This document shows, piece after piece, positions 36,569 to 44,343 of a stretch of 64,000 nucleotides of DNA. The notes beneath the pieces were generated by a model. The model worked only from the letters and a program-made list of their open reading frames with translations, was not told where the DNA came from and searched no databases. Position 1 is the stretch's first letter. Each line of letters begins with the position of its first letter. Position numbers and translations under genes: made by a program. The stretch comes from Prevotella sp. (lineage in GTDB: Bacteria; Bacteroidota; Bacteroidia; Bacteroidales; Bacteroidaceae), in assembly GCA_017960525.1 (NCBI GenBank), contig JAGCZA010000140.1, forward strand, positions 18,302 through 82,301, written 5' to 3'.

Positions 36569-38175
36569 TTTTTTACTATTTTATAACTGTCGATGGTACG
36601 GCGGTCCTCACTTATATTCATGCCTACGGCTACGATGGAGCGGCTATCGGCGGCGAAGCGCACAGCGTAGTCCTTCTTCAGAATCTGGTCGGCGGCCTCA
36701 TCTGCCGACTTGCCGTATTTTAGTTCTATGATGTATATTGTGTCGGGCATCTTCAGGACAATGTCCATACGTCCGTCGGCAGTCTGGTCTTCTGCCTGCA
36801 CGTCGGCTCCCACACCCACTAAGGCGGCATAGATGAGCGACTGATAGAGCTGCTCGTTCTGGTTCTTGTCCGTAATAGAATATGGAATGCCGGCATACCA
36901 GCGGCGTACCACCTCGATAAACTGCTCGATGGAGATTTTTTTGAAGCGAAGGTCGTTGTAGGCATTTGCCAGCGTGTCCTGGCTACCCACGTAGTCCTCC
37001 ATGTAATACTGGTAGAGTGAGTAGGCAAAACCTTCGCGCACCTCTTCATTGGGAAATCCCAAGGTGAATTGTTTAGTGAGTGGGTCGTATTCCTTCAGCG
37101 TCAGGTAGCCGCTTTGGTACAGCACGGGGATGGGGTCGGTGATGCGCTCGGTGGGCGCGTCGAAACGGCGGAGCGGATACTGACAGCCATCTAACTGATG
37201 TATGCTGAGGCTGTGCTGACGCATCACGTTGATGAGCATCGTCGGCGTGCCGGTGGAGAACCAGAAATGCTGGATGTCGCCCATTGCAAAAGCATTGATG
37301 AGGCTCCAGGGACAATAGATGTCGGTCATCTCATTGGAGAAGTGGTAGCCGTCGTAGGTCTGCTTCAGCTTCGCCACCACGTCATCGTAGGTATAGTGCA
37401 GCCCCCAGCGGCCGTAGGTCTTGTTCATCTTCTCCGCCAGCAGTTCTATGTCGGGCTTCATCTGTGTGAGCAGTTCCTCTTCGGTAATGCCGCAGACGGC
37501 CTCGTAGGCAGGGTCGAAGGTCAGCTGCTGCAGGTTGTTCAGCTCGCTGAACACCGACAGCTGGGAGAACTTCGAGATGCCCGTCAGGAAGACGAAGCGC
37601 AGATACTGTGCCTGTGCTTTCAGGGGCGAAAAGAGGTTGCGTATGCGGTCGCGGATATAGTCCTGCAACTCGCGGTTGTTGATGCTGTCGAGCATCGGCG
37701 CGTCGTACTCGTCAACGAGGATGACCACCTTCTCCCCCGTCTCCTTATAGGCAGCCTGGATGATGTTCTTCAGCCTGACATCGTATGCGAAGGCATCGCT
37801 TTCCTGGGGCGCGTTCCAAAGCTGTTCGTAGTCACGCAACATGCTGTTGACAGTGCTGTGCAGCCGCTCTTTCTCGTAATACTTGCCACTCGACATGTCA
37901 AGGCGGATGACGGGGTACTGCCGCCATTCCGTCTCCTTGTCGTAGATATAGAGTCCCTCGAACAGCTCCTTGCGGCCCTCGAAGTAGCAGCGCAGCGTGT
38001 CGACCAGCAGCGACTTGCCGAAGCGGCGCGGACGGCTCAGGAAGAAGTACTGGGCATCGGTCTCCACCATCTGCCACACATACTTCGTCTTGTCCACATA
38101 TACGGACTTCCGCTGGCGTATCCAGTCAAATGTCTGCACGCCCACGGCATAGCCTCGTCTTTTATATTCTTCCAT
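36565..38175 (-). CDS. ATPase C: AAA-ATPase-like plus PDDEXK_9-type nuclease domain
   Basis: A 536-residue protein beginning YAVGVQTFDWIRQRKSVYVDKT, the classic opening of the AAA-ATPase-like (PF09820-type) family. Walker A is RPRRFGKS (residues 48-55), Walker B VILVDEYDAP. The C-terminal region GRMDIVLKMPD then YIIELKYGKSADEA is the PDDEXK_9-type core with D and ExK present. It overlaps the start of the 1944-residue surface gene by four bases and follows the 943-residue surface gene by 43 bases, so it sits between two exported proteins. Confidence 0.9.
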   Translation of the reverse strand: MEEYKRRGYAVGVQTFDWIRQRKSVYVDKTKYVWQMVETDAQYFFLSRPRRFGKSLLVDTLRCYFEGRKELFEGLYIYDKETEWRQYPVIRLDMSSGKYYEKERLHSTVNSMLRDYEQLWNAPQESDAFAYDVRLKNIIQAAYKETGEKVVILVDEYDAPMLDSINNRELQDYIRDRIRNLFSPLKAQAQYLRFVFLTGISKFSQLSVFSELNNLQQLTFDPAYEAVCGITEEELLTQMKPDIELLAEKMNKTYGRWGLHYTYDDVVAKLKQTYDGYHFSNEMTDIYCPWSLINAFAMGDIQHFWFSTGTPTMLINVMRQHSLSIHQLDGCQYPLRRFDAPTERITDPIPVLYQSGYLTLKEYDPLTKQFTLGFPNEEVREGFAYSLYQYYMEDYVGSQDTLANAYNDLRFKKISIEQFIEVVRRWYAGIPYSITDKNQNEQLYQSLIYAALVGVGADVQAEDQTADGRMDIVLKMPDTIYIIELKYGKSADEAADQILKKDYAVRFAADSRSIVAVGMNISEDRRTIDSYKIVKK

Positions 38176-38218
38176 CGTTCAGTTCTTTCGTTACAAATAT
38201 CTTGTGTCAATGCAATAA

Positions 38219-41050
38219 TTATCTCACAACAATCTTCTGGCCGTTCCTCAGGTAGAGACCTTTCTTCATCGGCTTTCCGTTGAGGCGTCGACCGTCGAGA
38301 GTGTACCATGAGCCGGAAGGGTGAGAGGTGAGGGTTGAGAGGTGAGAGTCTTCGATACTGGTGGCCTCGCTCCAGTTGATGGTGAGGCGGGCGGGAGCAG
38401 GACGGCTGCCACTTACTATGGCACTCTTGGGAAGGTAAATTTTCCCTGCTTCCAGGGTGCCGGCAGCATTGAGCACGAACTCGCCATTGTAGAGGATGTA
38501 GATTTGGCCTGCAGTGAAAGATGTTCCTGTTGACACTGCCAGTTTGTTCTCACTTACTGTAGGTGCTGCCCCGCTTGTCGGCTGTGCCATGAATCCGTTG
38601 GAGCTGGCAGTGGAAAGCAGTATCACGGGAACGTCTTCAGGGATATAGCTCAACGATGGTGCCGTCAATACATTGCCGCTGGTGACTCCTGTCACAATAT
38701 GTGCCGTATAGCCCGTCGGTGTGGCGAAAGCCCCCTCGGTGCTACCAATGACGAAGGAGGCAGCCCATTCTGTATTGGCGCTATTGGGATGGAAGTCAAC
38801 GTTCACGAACTTGGCCTTGACCGTTCCAGTATAGTTGTTGACACCTTGATAAATAGCTTCATAATACTTGGTAGTAGCGTCCCCCGTAGTGGTAACGGTG
38901 TAATCATTTCCCGCCCCTACTGTAAGGGCTGTTCCGTTGTGAGAAATGGAAGGAGTGAAGGAATAGGTGTCGTTCCCATTGTCGGTTTTCGTTATATCGA
39001 CGCTGATGCCATTGGCGGGAACATAGGTGCCACTGCCCAGACTCTTCGGGGTGATGGTGAAGTTTGCACCAGTATAGCTGATTGTATAGTTAGAATTAGA
39101 AGCCAATGTTCCCTGTTCGATGGCGTATGTGCCAACATTATTGCCAGCGGCACGAATAAGTGCACCCGACAAAACGCCAGCTGCCGTGTCTTCAAATTTT
39201 AAACCTGTAGTCGTATAAGTCAGCTCAGGATCAGCATCGCCATATCCTTTTGATTTCGCATCGGCTGTGACAGTCAGCACAGCCGGGTCAATGGTGAACG
39301 TCGTAGAGCCGTAAACAATAAAACCGTCATCTGCGCCGCTATCCGTAATGGTGACTGTCGCTGTTCCTGCATTTTGGTTGTTTGTATAAGTCAGCAGATA
39401 GGCTGTTGAAGGAATCGTTGCCGAACTGTATTCAAGGTGGTCTATTGGCTTTTTCTCCGTTCCGTCATAAACGTATGAGAAGCCTGTTTTATATTGAAAG
39501 GAGGGCTCGGTGATAATAGTCTGTGTCGCTGTCTCGGAAGCGAGATAGCCGGCATGAGTGGCTATGGCCTTTACTACGGTATTGGAAGTTACGGAGAAAG
39601 GATCGCTGTAGGCGGTACTACTTGTGGTGGGAGTGCCGCCGTCGATGGTGTAGCGAACAGTAGCCCCGCTGCCAGAATTAATGGTGACCAGAGAGGTAGA
39701 ACTGTTGAAGCTGATGGTCGGAGTATCACATTGTGGCACGTCGTATGTTGTAACATCGGAAGATACTGCACCCACATAGGCGATAGCCTTGATGACCGTT
39801 GCATCGCCCAAGGAGAAGGCCGTAGAATATTCTGTGCTTGTATTGTCTGGAGTATCGCCGTTGGTAGTGTAGTATATCGTGGCTCCGGCAGTGGCAGTGC
39901 TCAAAGAGATAGTGCCGTCGAAGTTGTTGGTAATGGTCGGTGCTTCTACAGCGACATAATCCGTCGCCACAAAAACCCAGTGCCCTTTGTCTGTGTTCCT
40001 ATCACTACGCAAATCGAGTTTCTCATTATTTGCAATACTGGAGGGTGCCATACTGTTGGCAAAGTTGCTTACATCGTATTTAGACATAGCCAACTTGGGC
40101 ATGATGGAATACCAAGAATTTCCCTGGTTATCATAGGAATTCACCATCACAAATTGGAAACGATCAGCATCTCCAGCAACATAATCAGACAGTATAAATT
40201 TATCATTTTGATTGCTTCCATTAATGGTTGTTGCCGTAAACTTCAAATATTTCTCCGTCTGCGCATTCACAATATAGTAATATTTTAGGTTGTCAATCTG
40301 GGCGTCCGTTGCCGCCTCTAAGAAATACCAAACCTTTTTCTTGTCATCCGCAGTTGAGATAGTCACATAATTGTTATCATCGTAGGAAACATTATAGGTT
40401 GAGCTCCTCACATGGTTTATATTGTAATAATGTTTATCGTTGCTAGTTGAAACCACAAACGGTAACCCGGATTGCGGCCATTGCACGTCATTTCTTGCCA
40501 CAAACTTCCATTGTGAGTTTAGATCTCCGACAGGAGTGTTATTCCAATTACTCGCTTTAAGCCAATAACCATTGCCAAATTGGAGATTGCCGCTTCTTTT
40601 GCTCACCCAACCCGTTTGATCATTAGTTCCAGTGTCTTTTGGATAAATCACCCAACTACCTGAGGTGATACCTTGTGGAGTATCAAATGAGAACTTGAAC
40701 TTATCGTCATCAGCAGAGGCATAGGCTGCAACTTGAATAGTATTGTTATCCCCCGCGTTACCAGTTTTTTTCAAATACGTTCCCGTTTCCTTGTTAATGA
40801 TGTAATAGTAGTTAGTTTCACCTGATTCCATAAAATACCACAATGCTCTCAAAGTAGGTGCATTGGTAGTGGAAGCACAAGTGTTATCGGAGTTAGGGAC
40901 AATATAGAAACCTTTGCCACCAACAGATTCAATCCAATAGAATTTCTCAGAATGGTTAGTAACATCATCATCTGTAGTCACTTCAAAAGGAAGGCTTTGT
41001 CCCCACATTTCACCAACTTCCAATGTCATCATCAGGAGCAGGAGGAGCAT
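38219..41050 (-). CDS. Secreted multidomain surface protein with MBG and chitobiase-C-like domains
   Basis: The start at 41050 (MLLLLLMMTLEVGEMWGQ, a good signal peptide) gives 943 residues. The frame stays open upstream to an ATG at 41206, but that extension is encoded by a repeat unit also found where no surface gene follows. Residues ~20-370 form two beta-rich repeats (FYWIESVGGKGFYIVPNS; WYFLEAATDAQIDNLKYYYI). Then come chitobiase/hexosaminidase C-terminal-like modules (ATAGATIYYTTNGDTPDN; GSGATVRYTIDGGTP), and MBG-type domains (YDGTEKKPIDHLEY; KGYGDADPELTY). The tail WYTLDGRRLNGKPMKKGLYL then KIVVR is a Prevotella-type C-terminal sorting signal. Confidence 0.85.
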   Translation of the reverse strand: MLLLLLMMTLEVGEMWGQSLPFEVTTDDDVTNHSEKFYWIESVGGKGFYIVPNSDNTCASTTNAPTLRALWYFMESGETNYYYIINKETGTYLKKTGNAGDNNTIQVAAYASADDDKFKFSFDTPQGITSGSWVIYPKDTGTNDQTGWVSKRSGNLQFGNGYWLKASNWNNTPVGDLNSQWKFVARNDVQWPQSGLPFVVSTSNDKHYYNINHVRSSTYNVSYDDNNYVTISTADDKKKVWYFLEAATDAQIDNLKYYYIVNAQTEKYLKFTATTINGSNQNDKFILSDYVAGDADRFQFVMVNSYDNQGNSWYSIMPKLAMSKYDVSNFANSMAPSSIANNEKLDLRSDRNTDKGHWVFVATDYVAVEAPTITNNFDGTISLSTATAGATIYYTTNGDTPDNTSTEYSTAFSLGDATVIKAIAYVGAVSSDVTTYDVPQCDTPTISFNSSTSLVTINSGSGATVRYTIDGGTPTTSSTAYSDPFSVTSNTVVKAIATHAGYLASETATQTIITEPSFQYKTGFSYVYDGTEKKPIDHLEYSSATIPSTAYLLTYTNNQNAGTATVTITDSGADDGFIVYGSTTFTIDPAVLTVTADAKSKGYGDADPELTYTTTGLKFEDTAAGVLSGALIRAAGNNVGTYAIEQGTLASNSNYTISYTGANFTITPKSLGSGTYVPANGISVDITKTDNGNDTYSFTPSISHNGTALTVGAGNDYTVTTTGDATTKYYEAIYQGVNNYTGTVKAKFVNVDFHPNSANTEWAASFVIGSTEGAFATPTGYTAHIVTGVTSGNVLTAPSLSYIPEDVPVILLSTASSNGFMAQPTSGAAPTVSENKLAVSTGTSFTAGQIYILYNGEFVLNAAGTLEAGKIYLPKSAIVSGSRPAPARLTINWSEATSIEDSHLSTLTSHPSGSWYTLDGRRLNGKPMKKGLYLRNGQKIVVR

Positions 41051-41243
41051 CCGGATTACAAATCCTGATACTTGGTTCTGTCGGATTCTTGCATCTCTTT
41101 GGTAGCAAGCGAACAGAGTTCGAGCGGCAAATCCGACAGAACGGCAGCGCAAGTGGCGGCAGTCAGTTGTCTGTATGTTCCGTTTCATATCGTATGTCAT
41201 ATTCATTCGTGTAATTCGTTAAATTCGCGGTTCTTGTTATATT
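41025..41243 (-). repeat. Leader/palindrome repeat unit, copy 1
   Basis: Read on the minus strand: AATTCGT runs, then a frame MNMTYDMKRNIQTTDCRH, then palindromes around GGATTTGTAATCC, then a signal-peptide-like coding stretch. Here the frame stays open into the 943-residue gene. Copies 2 and 3 lie at 42123-42303 and 43300-43560. Confidence 0.8.
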
Positions 41244-41265
41244 TTGTTAATTCCTTGCAGAATTA

Positions 41266-41297
41266 TTTGGTTCTTATTGGATAAATGCCTATCTTTG
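41266..41297 (+). promoter_or_regulatory. Rightward Bacteroidetes-type promoter facing the Abi gene
   Basis: TTTG at 41266-41269, 20 bases, then TATCTTTG at 41290-41297. There is no rightward gene nearby; the expected transcript starts near 41304 and runs into the hairpin at 41309-41342, convergent with the Abi-family gene ending at 41350. Confidence 0.65.
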
Positions 41298-41303
41298 CAG
41301 TGT

Positions 41304-41380
41304 TGAATCCCATCAGCCCCTGACGCAAGTCAAGCTGGTGGGTATTGTTTTATACTGGTTTTAGTCTGTCTATCTTTTTG
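41304..41380 (+). ncRNA. Candidate structured RNA next to the Abi gene
   Basis: Directly after a promoter, CCCATCAGC (41309-41317) pairs with GCTGGTGGG (41334-41342), one pair being G-U. An inner TGAC/GTCA stem closes a GCAA tetraloop (41325-41328). Beyond the stem the + strand is T-rich (TATTGTTTTATA, later CTATCTTTTTG), which could end a short transcript; the 3' end is a guess. Location beside an Abi-family HEPN gene recalls the reported abiF RNA motif, but no covariance model was run. Alternatively it is simply a terminator for a converging transcript. Confidence 0.45.
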
Positions 41381-42048
41381 CAAACACGATTTACATGGTC
41401 TATGCCATAGAGAAAAACACTACTTTTGATACCCATCCATTCAAGTAACACCTGCATCTTTTGGTATTCATTACGGATGTAGTCAGTGTATATTTGTTCC
41501 CCTTGAGCAGGAAAGCAAATAGGTTCGTGGTGTGCTATGCGATTACGTAGAGTGTTTATCTTGTCCAGTTCATTGAATATGTAAGAGGGGTTATATTGAG
41601 CTTGAGCAGAAGACCGTGGACGATTAGGGAAAATCCGAAGCAGGTCTCTTCCCGTTTGGCGATATTGTATTGGAGAGAACATGTATTTCCATATTCCGAA
41701 TTCCATTTCTGCCAGCAATTTGGTGTGTGAATAGGCATTGTCTCTCTGTAATTTGTTATATGCAAAATAAATTATGTCACGCGTTTTAGATAATATTGGC
41801 AATGTAAAGATGCCATTAGGCATAACGGAATTTTTCAGCCATTCAGTACCAAAACGAGCGGACAAATGACTATTGATTGCATTACGTAGTGCAACTTCAA
41901 AAAAACTGATTATTGCAAAGGCGGTCTGGGCCAGCTCTACGTTATAGCGGTAGAGCGTCATCGCCTTACGGGTATCGCCACAACAGGCCTGTACATAGCG
42001 TGTCATGCGCTCCGCAGAGATAATCCGTTCAAAGTCCTTGTATTTCAT
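41350..42048 (-). CDS. Abi-family HEPN-type abortive infection-like protein
   Basis: A 232-residue protein. Motifs typical of the Abi-like (Abi_2-related) family: RYVQACCGDTRKAMTLYRYN, FEVALRNAINSHLSARFG, and near the C-terminus LDKINTLRNRIAHHEPI, an R-N-x4-H HEPN ribonuclease-like signature. Family members are implicated in phage exclusion or toxin-antitoxin activity through RNA cleavage; activity here is inferred. A canonical promoter lies immediately upstream (42070-42100), and a convergent promoter plus hairpin lies just past its 3' end. The gene is flanked on both sides by repeat units, which suggests an inserted cassette. Confidence 0.78.
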   Translation of the reverse strand: MKYKDFERIISAERMTRYVQACCGDTRKAMTLYRYNVELAQTAFAIISFFEVALRNAINSHLSARFGTEWLKNSVMPNGIFTLPILSKTRDIIYFAYNKLQRDNAYSHTKLLAEMEFGIWKYMFSPIQYRQTGRDLLRIFPNRPRSSAQAQYNPSYIFNELDKINTLRNRIAHHEPICFPAQGEQIYTDYIRNEYQKMQVLLEWMGIKSSVFLYGIDHVNRVCKKIDRLKPV

Positions 42049-42069
42049 ACTGTGGCTCCTTTAAATGTG

Positions 42070-42100
42070 CAAAGTTACGACAATTTTTTGAAATGGCAAA
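42070..42100 (-). promoter_or_regulatory. Promoter of the Abi-family gene
   Basis: Minus strand TTTG (complement of 42097-42100), 19 bases, TAACTTTG (complement of 42070-42077). Both boxes match the Bacteroidetes consensus; the start codon is ~20 bases downstream. Confidence 0.8.
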
Positions 42101-42122
42101 GTTTTTGACGAAATAACTGAGG

Positions 42123-42275
42123 TTACGCTATAGTGGCTTCCACGGTCATTATCAGGAGCAGGATTGCAAATCCTGATACTCGGTGCTGCCGGATTGCAAA
42201 TCCGCCAGAACGGCTGCGCATATAGCGGCCGTCGGTTGTCTGTATGTTCCGTTTCATATCGTATGTCATATTCAT
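42123..42275 (-). pseudogene. 50-codon leader ORF in repeat copy 2 (signal-peptide remnant)
   Basis: The ATG complementary to 42273-42275 opens a 50-residue frame starting MNMTYDMKRNIQTTDGRY, passing through two GGATTTGCAATCC palindromes (read GGFAIRQ and SGFAILL) and ending LLIMTVEATIA before a TAA. It parallels the N-terminal extension of the 943-residue gene and its signal peptide, but no mature protein follows. It is either a remnant of a lost surface gene or a true short leader peptide. Confidence 0.55.
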
Positions 42276-42303
42276 TCGTGTAATTCGTTAAATTCGTGGT
42301 TCT
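42133..42303 (-). repeat. Leader/palindrome repeat unit, copy 2
   Basis: Nearly identical to copy 1 over the AATTCGT run and the MKRNIQTT-coding segment, then a shorter palindrome array (GGATTTGCAATCC twice). It lies between the RhuM gene stop and the Abi promoter. Confidence 0.8.
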
Positions 42304-42305
42304 TA

Positions 42306-43229
42306 TTATAATTGGTTCAGAATGATGTTCTTGTCAATTTGAAGCTTGTCTATGGCGAACAGTTTGCGGCCTAAGTCCTTGAAGGAGGCACCGCAATGCC
42401 ATAGTTCATCGTCGATGATGAGGAATCTGTCGTGGAACGGACGAGTGAACGTTTGCACTGTAACCGTTGCACTGGGATGTTCCTGGTTGTGCAACTGCTG
42501 CAAGCGCTGCAAGCTCGCATCTATGTGCTCTGTGTATATGGCAGCCTGTACACCAACATTCCGCACGTCAAGCATGTCGAAGGTTTTGGCATCAACGTAA
42601 TTGTCGATAAGAACCACCTCATGCTGCGCCGTCTTTATCAAGTCTTCTACGAACAGGCGCGCCGAAAACACCTGTCCATTGCTGAATACCCCCACGACTG
42701 GTGGCAGACTGGTCTGCACGAAGAAGTTAAGTTTCTGCTGATGTTCGGAAAGAGTGGATTGTATTTGACTAATGGTTGCATTTTGTATCGACATTACCTT
42801 TTCCATCTTCGACTCCAAAGCATCTAAACGATGGTTTATAGTAAACCCTTTTAGTAAATGCTCTCTTATTATGCCCGTTGCCCATTGGCGGAACTTTGTA
42901 CCTCGTAATGACTTCACGCGGTATCCTACCGAAATGATAACGTCCAAGTTGTAATAAGCAACTTCATGGGTCTGTTTTTTTCCCTCTATTGCTCCGTGCA
43001 AAGTGGTTGTTCGATTTTTTCGAACTACCACTCTTTCGTCTAATTCCCCTTCCTTGAAAATATTGGATATATGAAAACTTATAGTAGACTTCGCCTTTTG
43101 GAAAAGAACAACAATCTGCGCCTGTGTCAGCCACACAGTCTCGTCCTCCAGCCGGACCTCTAAGCGGATGGTCTCGTCAGGCTGGTAGAGGATGATCTCG
43201 CCTTTATTGTTCTCTATGCTGTTCGTCAT
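42306..43229 (-). CDS. RhuM-family protein with C-terminal PLD-like region
   Basis: The ATG complementary to 43227-43229 is chosen because a promoter (-7 box at 43253-43260) lies between it and a further upstream ATG; this gives 307 residues. Residues ~10-130 match the RhuM virulence-protein family (GEIILYQPDETIRLEVRLED, VWLTQAQIVVLFQKAKSTI, YYNLDVIISVGYRVKSLRG, FRQWATGIIREHLLKGF). A short coiled region follows (~130-170). The C-terminal ~120 residues (VLIDNYVDAKTFDML; FHDRFLIIDDELWHCGASF) resemble a phospholipase-D-like half domain with H-x-R...D. Function unknown; probably phage or island derived. It is the intact counterpart of the damaged gene at 29344-29823. Confidence 0.8.
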   Translation of the reverse strand: MTNSIENNKGEIILYQPDETIRLEVRLEDETVWLTQAQIVVLFQKAKSTISFHISNIFKEGELDERVVVRKNRTTTLHGAIEGKKQTHEVAYYNLDVIISVGYRVKSLRGTKFRQWATGIIREHLLKGFTINHRLDALESKMEKVMSIQNATISQIQSTLSEHQQKLNFFVQTSLPPVVGVFSNGQVFSARLFVEDLIKTAQHEVVLIDNYVDAKTFDMLDVRNVGVQAAIYTEHIDASLQRLQQLHNQEHPSATVTVQTFTRPFHDRFLIIDDELWHCGASFKDLGRKLFAIDKLQIDKNIILNQL

Positions 43230-43252
43230 TTCTGCTTCGTTGCTATTGTGTG

Positions 43253-43284
43253 CAAAATTACCACTTTTAAGCGTAACGGCCAAA
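43253..43284 (-). promoter_or_regulatory. Promoter of the RhuM-family gene
   Basis: Minus strand TTTG (complement of 43281-43284), 20 bases, TAATTTTG (complement of 43253-43260). It fixes the start at 43229 rather than 43283. Confidence 0.7.
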
Positions 43285-43299
43285 TATTTAACAGAAAAT

Positions 43300-43560
43300 C
43301 TAACTCCACGCCCCCGTGGCTCCCACGGTCATCATCACCATCAGGAGTAACATTCGGATTACAAATCCTGATACTCGGTGCTGTCGGATTACAAATCCGC
43401 CAGAACGGGGTACTCGCAGCTGTCGGATAACAAATCCGCCAGAACGGGTACTCGCAGCTGCCGGATTACAAATCCGACTGAACGGCTACGCGGGTGGTGG
43501 CAGTCAGTTGTCTGTATGTTCCGTTTCATATCGTGTGTCATATTTCGTTCAATCCGTTGT
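43300..43560 (-). repeat. Leader/palindrome repeat unit, copy 3, with signal-peptide remnant
   Basis: Minus strand: an ATG complementary to 43539-43541 opens MTHDMKRNIQTTDCHH, which runs through an expanded array of GGATTTGTAATCC-type palindromes with a ~46-bp tandem period and stops within the array. Past the array, 43353-43300 encodes MLLLMVMMTVGATGAWS and a stop, clearly related to MLLLLLMMTLEVG of the 943-residue gene. No mature protein follows. Confidence 0.75.
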
Positions 43561-43611
43561 CAGACGCCTTCATATTGTCTTTAATAGCGCGTATGTACAT
43601 AAATTAATGTG

Positions 43612-43643
43612 CAAAATTACGACTTTTTTATGTAATATCCAAA
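43612..43643 (-). promoter_or_regulatory. Promoter upstream of repeat copy 3 leader frame
   Basis: Minus strand TTTG (complement of 43640-43643), 20 bases, TAATTTTG (complement of 43612-43619). The only frame it could serve is the short MKRNIQ leader beginning at 43541. The rest of 43560-43693 is AT-rich and empty. Confidence 0.6.
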
Positions 43644-43693
43644 TAATTAAGGAAAAAACAGCAGATGAGAGGGGAAATTTAACGCTGCGGGTG

Positions 43694-44338
43694 CTATTTC
43701 TCGAAGTGTTGGTAGTCTTTCAGGGTGCGCCAGCTGCCTCCCCAAGTGAATCCGTGCTGGAGGAAGAGGCGGTGGCAGAGGTCGCCCTTGCTGATGGTGT
43801 AAGGGTGGCGGCGGCGCCTGTCGGCGTAGTTTTTGGCTGTGGCGGGCTGGATGGAAAGGCGGCCGTTTTTGAGTGTGCGCACGCAGGGATTCTGGAGCGG
43901 GTTGATGTCGATGGCCATGCCCTGTGCGTGCTTTGAAAGTTTCTGGCTGCCAGCTATTTGGCGGAAGCAGAAGCACGAGGTGTTGTTGGCTTGCATCGAG
44001 CGCTCATCGTCGGCATCGTAGTCGTCAACCAGGCGTATCTGCGCGATGGGATAGCGGGCGGCGTAGAGTTGGCGGAAGATGTCGACAAGGTCGTCGGCGA
44101 TGGCCTTGTTGCAGACCAGCTCGCCCTCGTGGCTTTGTCCCTTGGCGTCATAGTGCAACACGCGGACATAGCGCAGGTCGGCCCGGCTGACGGTGCACCC
44201 TTCGGGGAAGCTTTTCCCCTGCATCCGCTGGAACACCGCGTCGGTCAGCGTGTCAATGCTGAACGCGCCGTCTGCCTGCGCCAGCAGGGGCGTGAGGCCT
44301 GCGGCGAAGGCGATCAGGACAGACAGGAGTCGTTTCAT
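43694..44338 (-). CDS. M15-family (VanY/CwlK-like) peptidoglycan peptidase
   Basis: A 214-residue exported protein with signal peptide MKRLLSVLIAFAAGLTPLLA. The zinc-ligand motifs of the M15 family are SKHAQGMAIDINP (His and Asp, residues ~135-147) and the final KDYQHFEK (His), with the conserved FTWGGSW between them. Predicted to cleave peptide stems of peptidoglycan in the periplasm. It follows the GH28 gene by five bases on the same strand and so is probably co-transcribed, although the functions are not obviously linked. Confidence 0.88.
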   Translation of the reverse strand: MKRLLSVLIAFAAGLTPLLAQADGAFSIDTLTDAVFQRMQGKSFPEGCTVSRADLRYVRVLHYDAKGQSHEGELVCNKAIADDLVDIFRQLYAARYPIAQIRLVDDYDADDERSMQANNTSCFCFRQIAGSQKLSKHAQGMAIDINPLQNPCVRTLKNGRLSIQPATAKNYADRRRRHPYTISKGDLCHRLFLQHGFTWGGSWRTLKDYQHFEK

Positions 44339-44343
44339 CGCCG

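Noticed and set aside
41051-41206. 52-residue N-terminal extension of the 943-residue surface protein as the real start
   Set aside because: The segment is part of a repeat found elsewhere without a surface gene, and the signal peptide begins at the 41050 ATG; kept only as an alternative.
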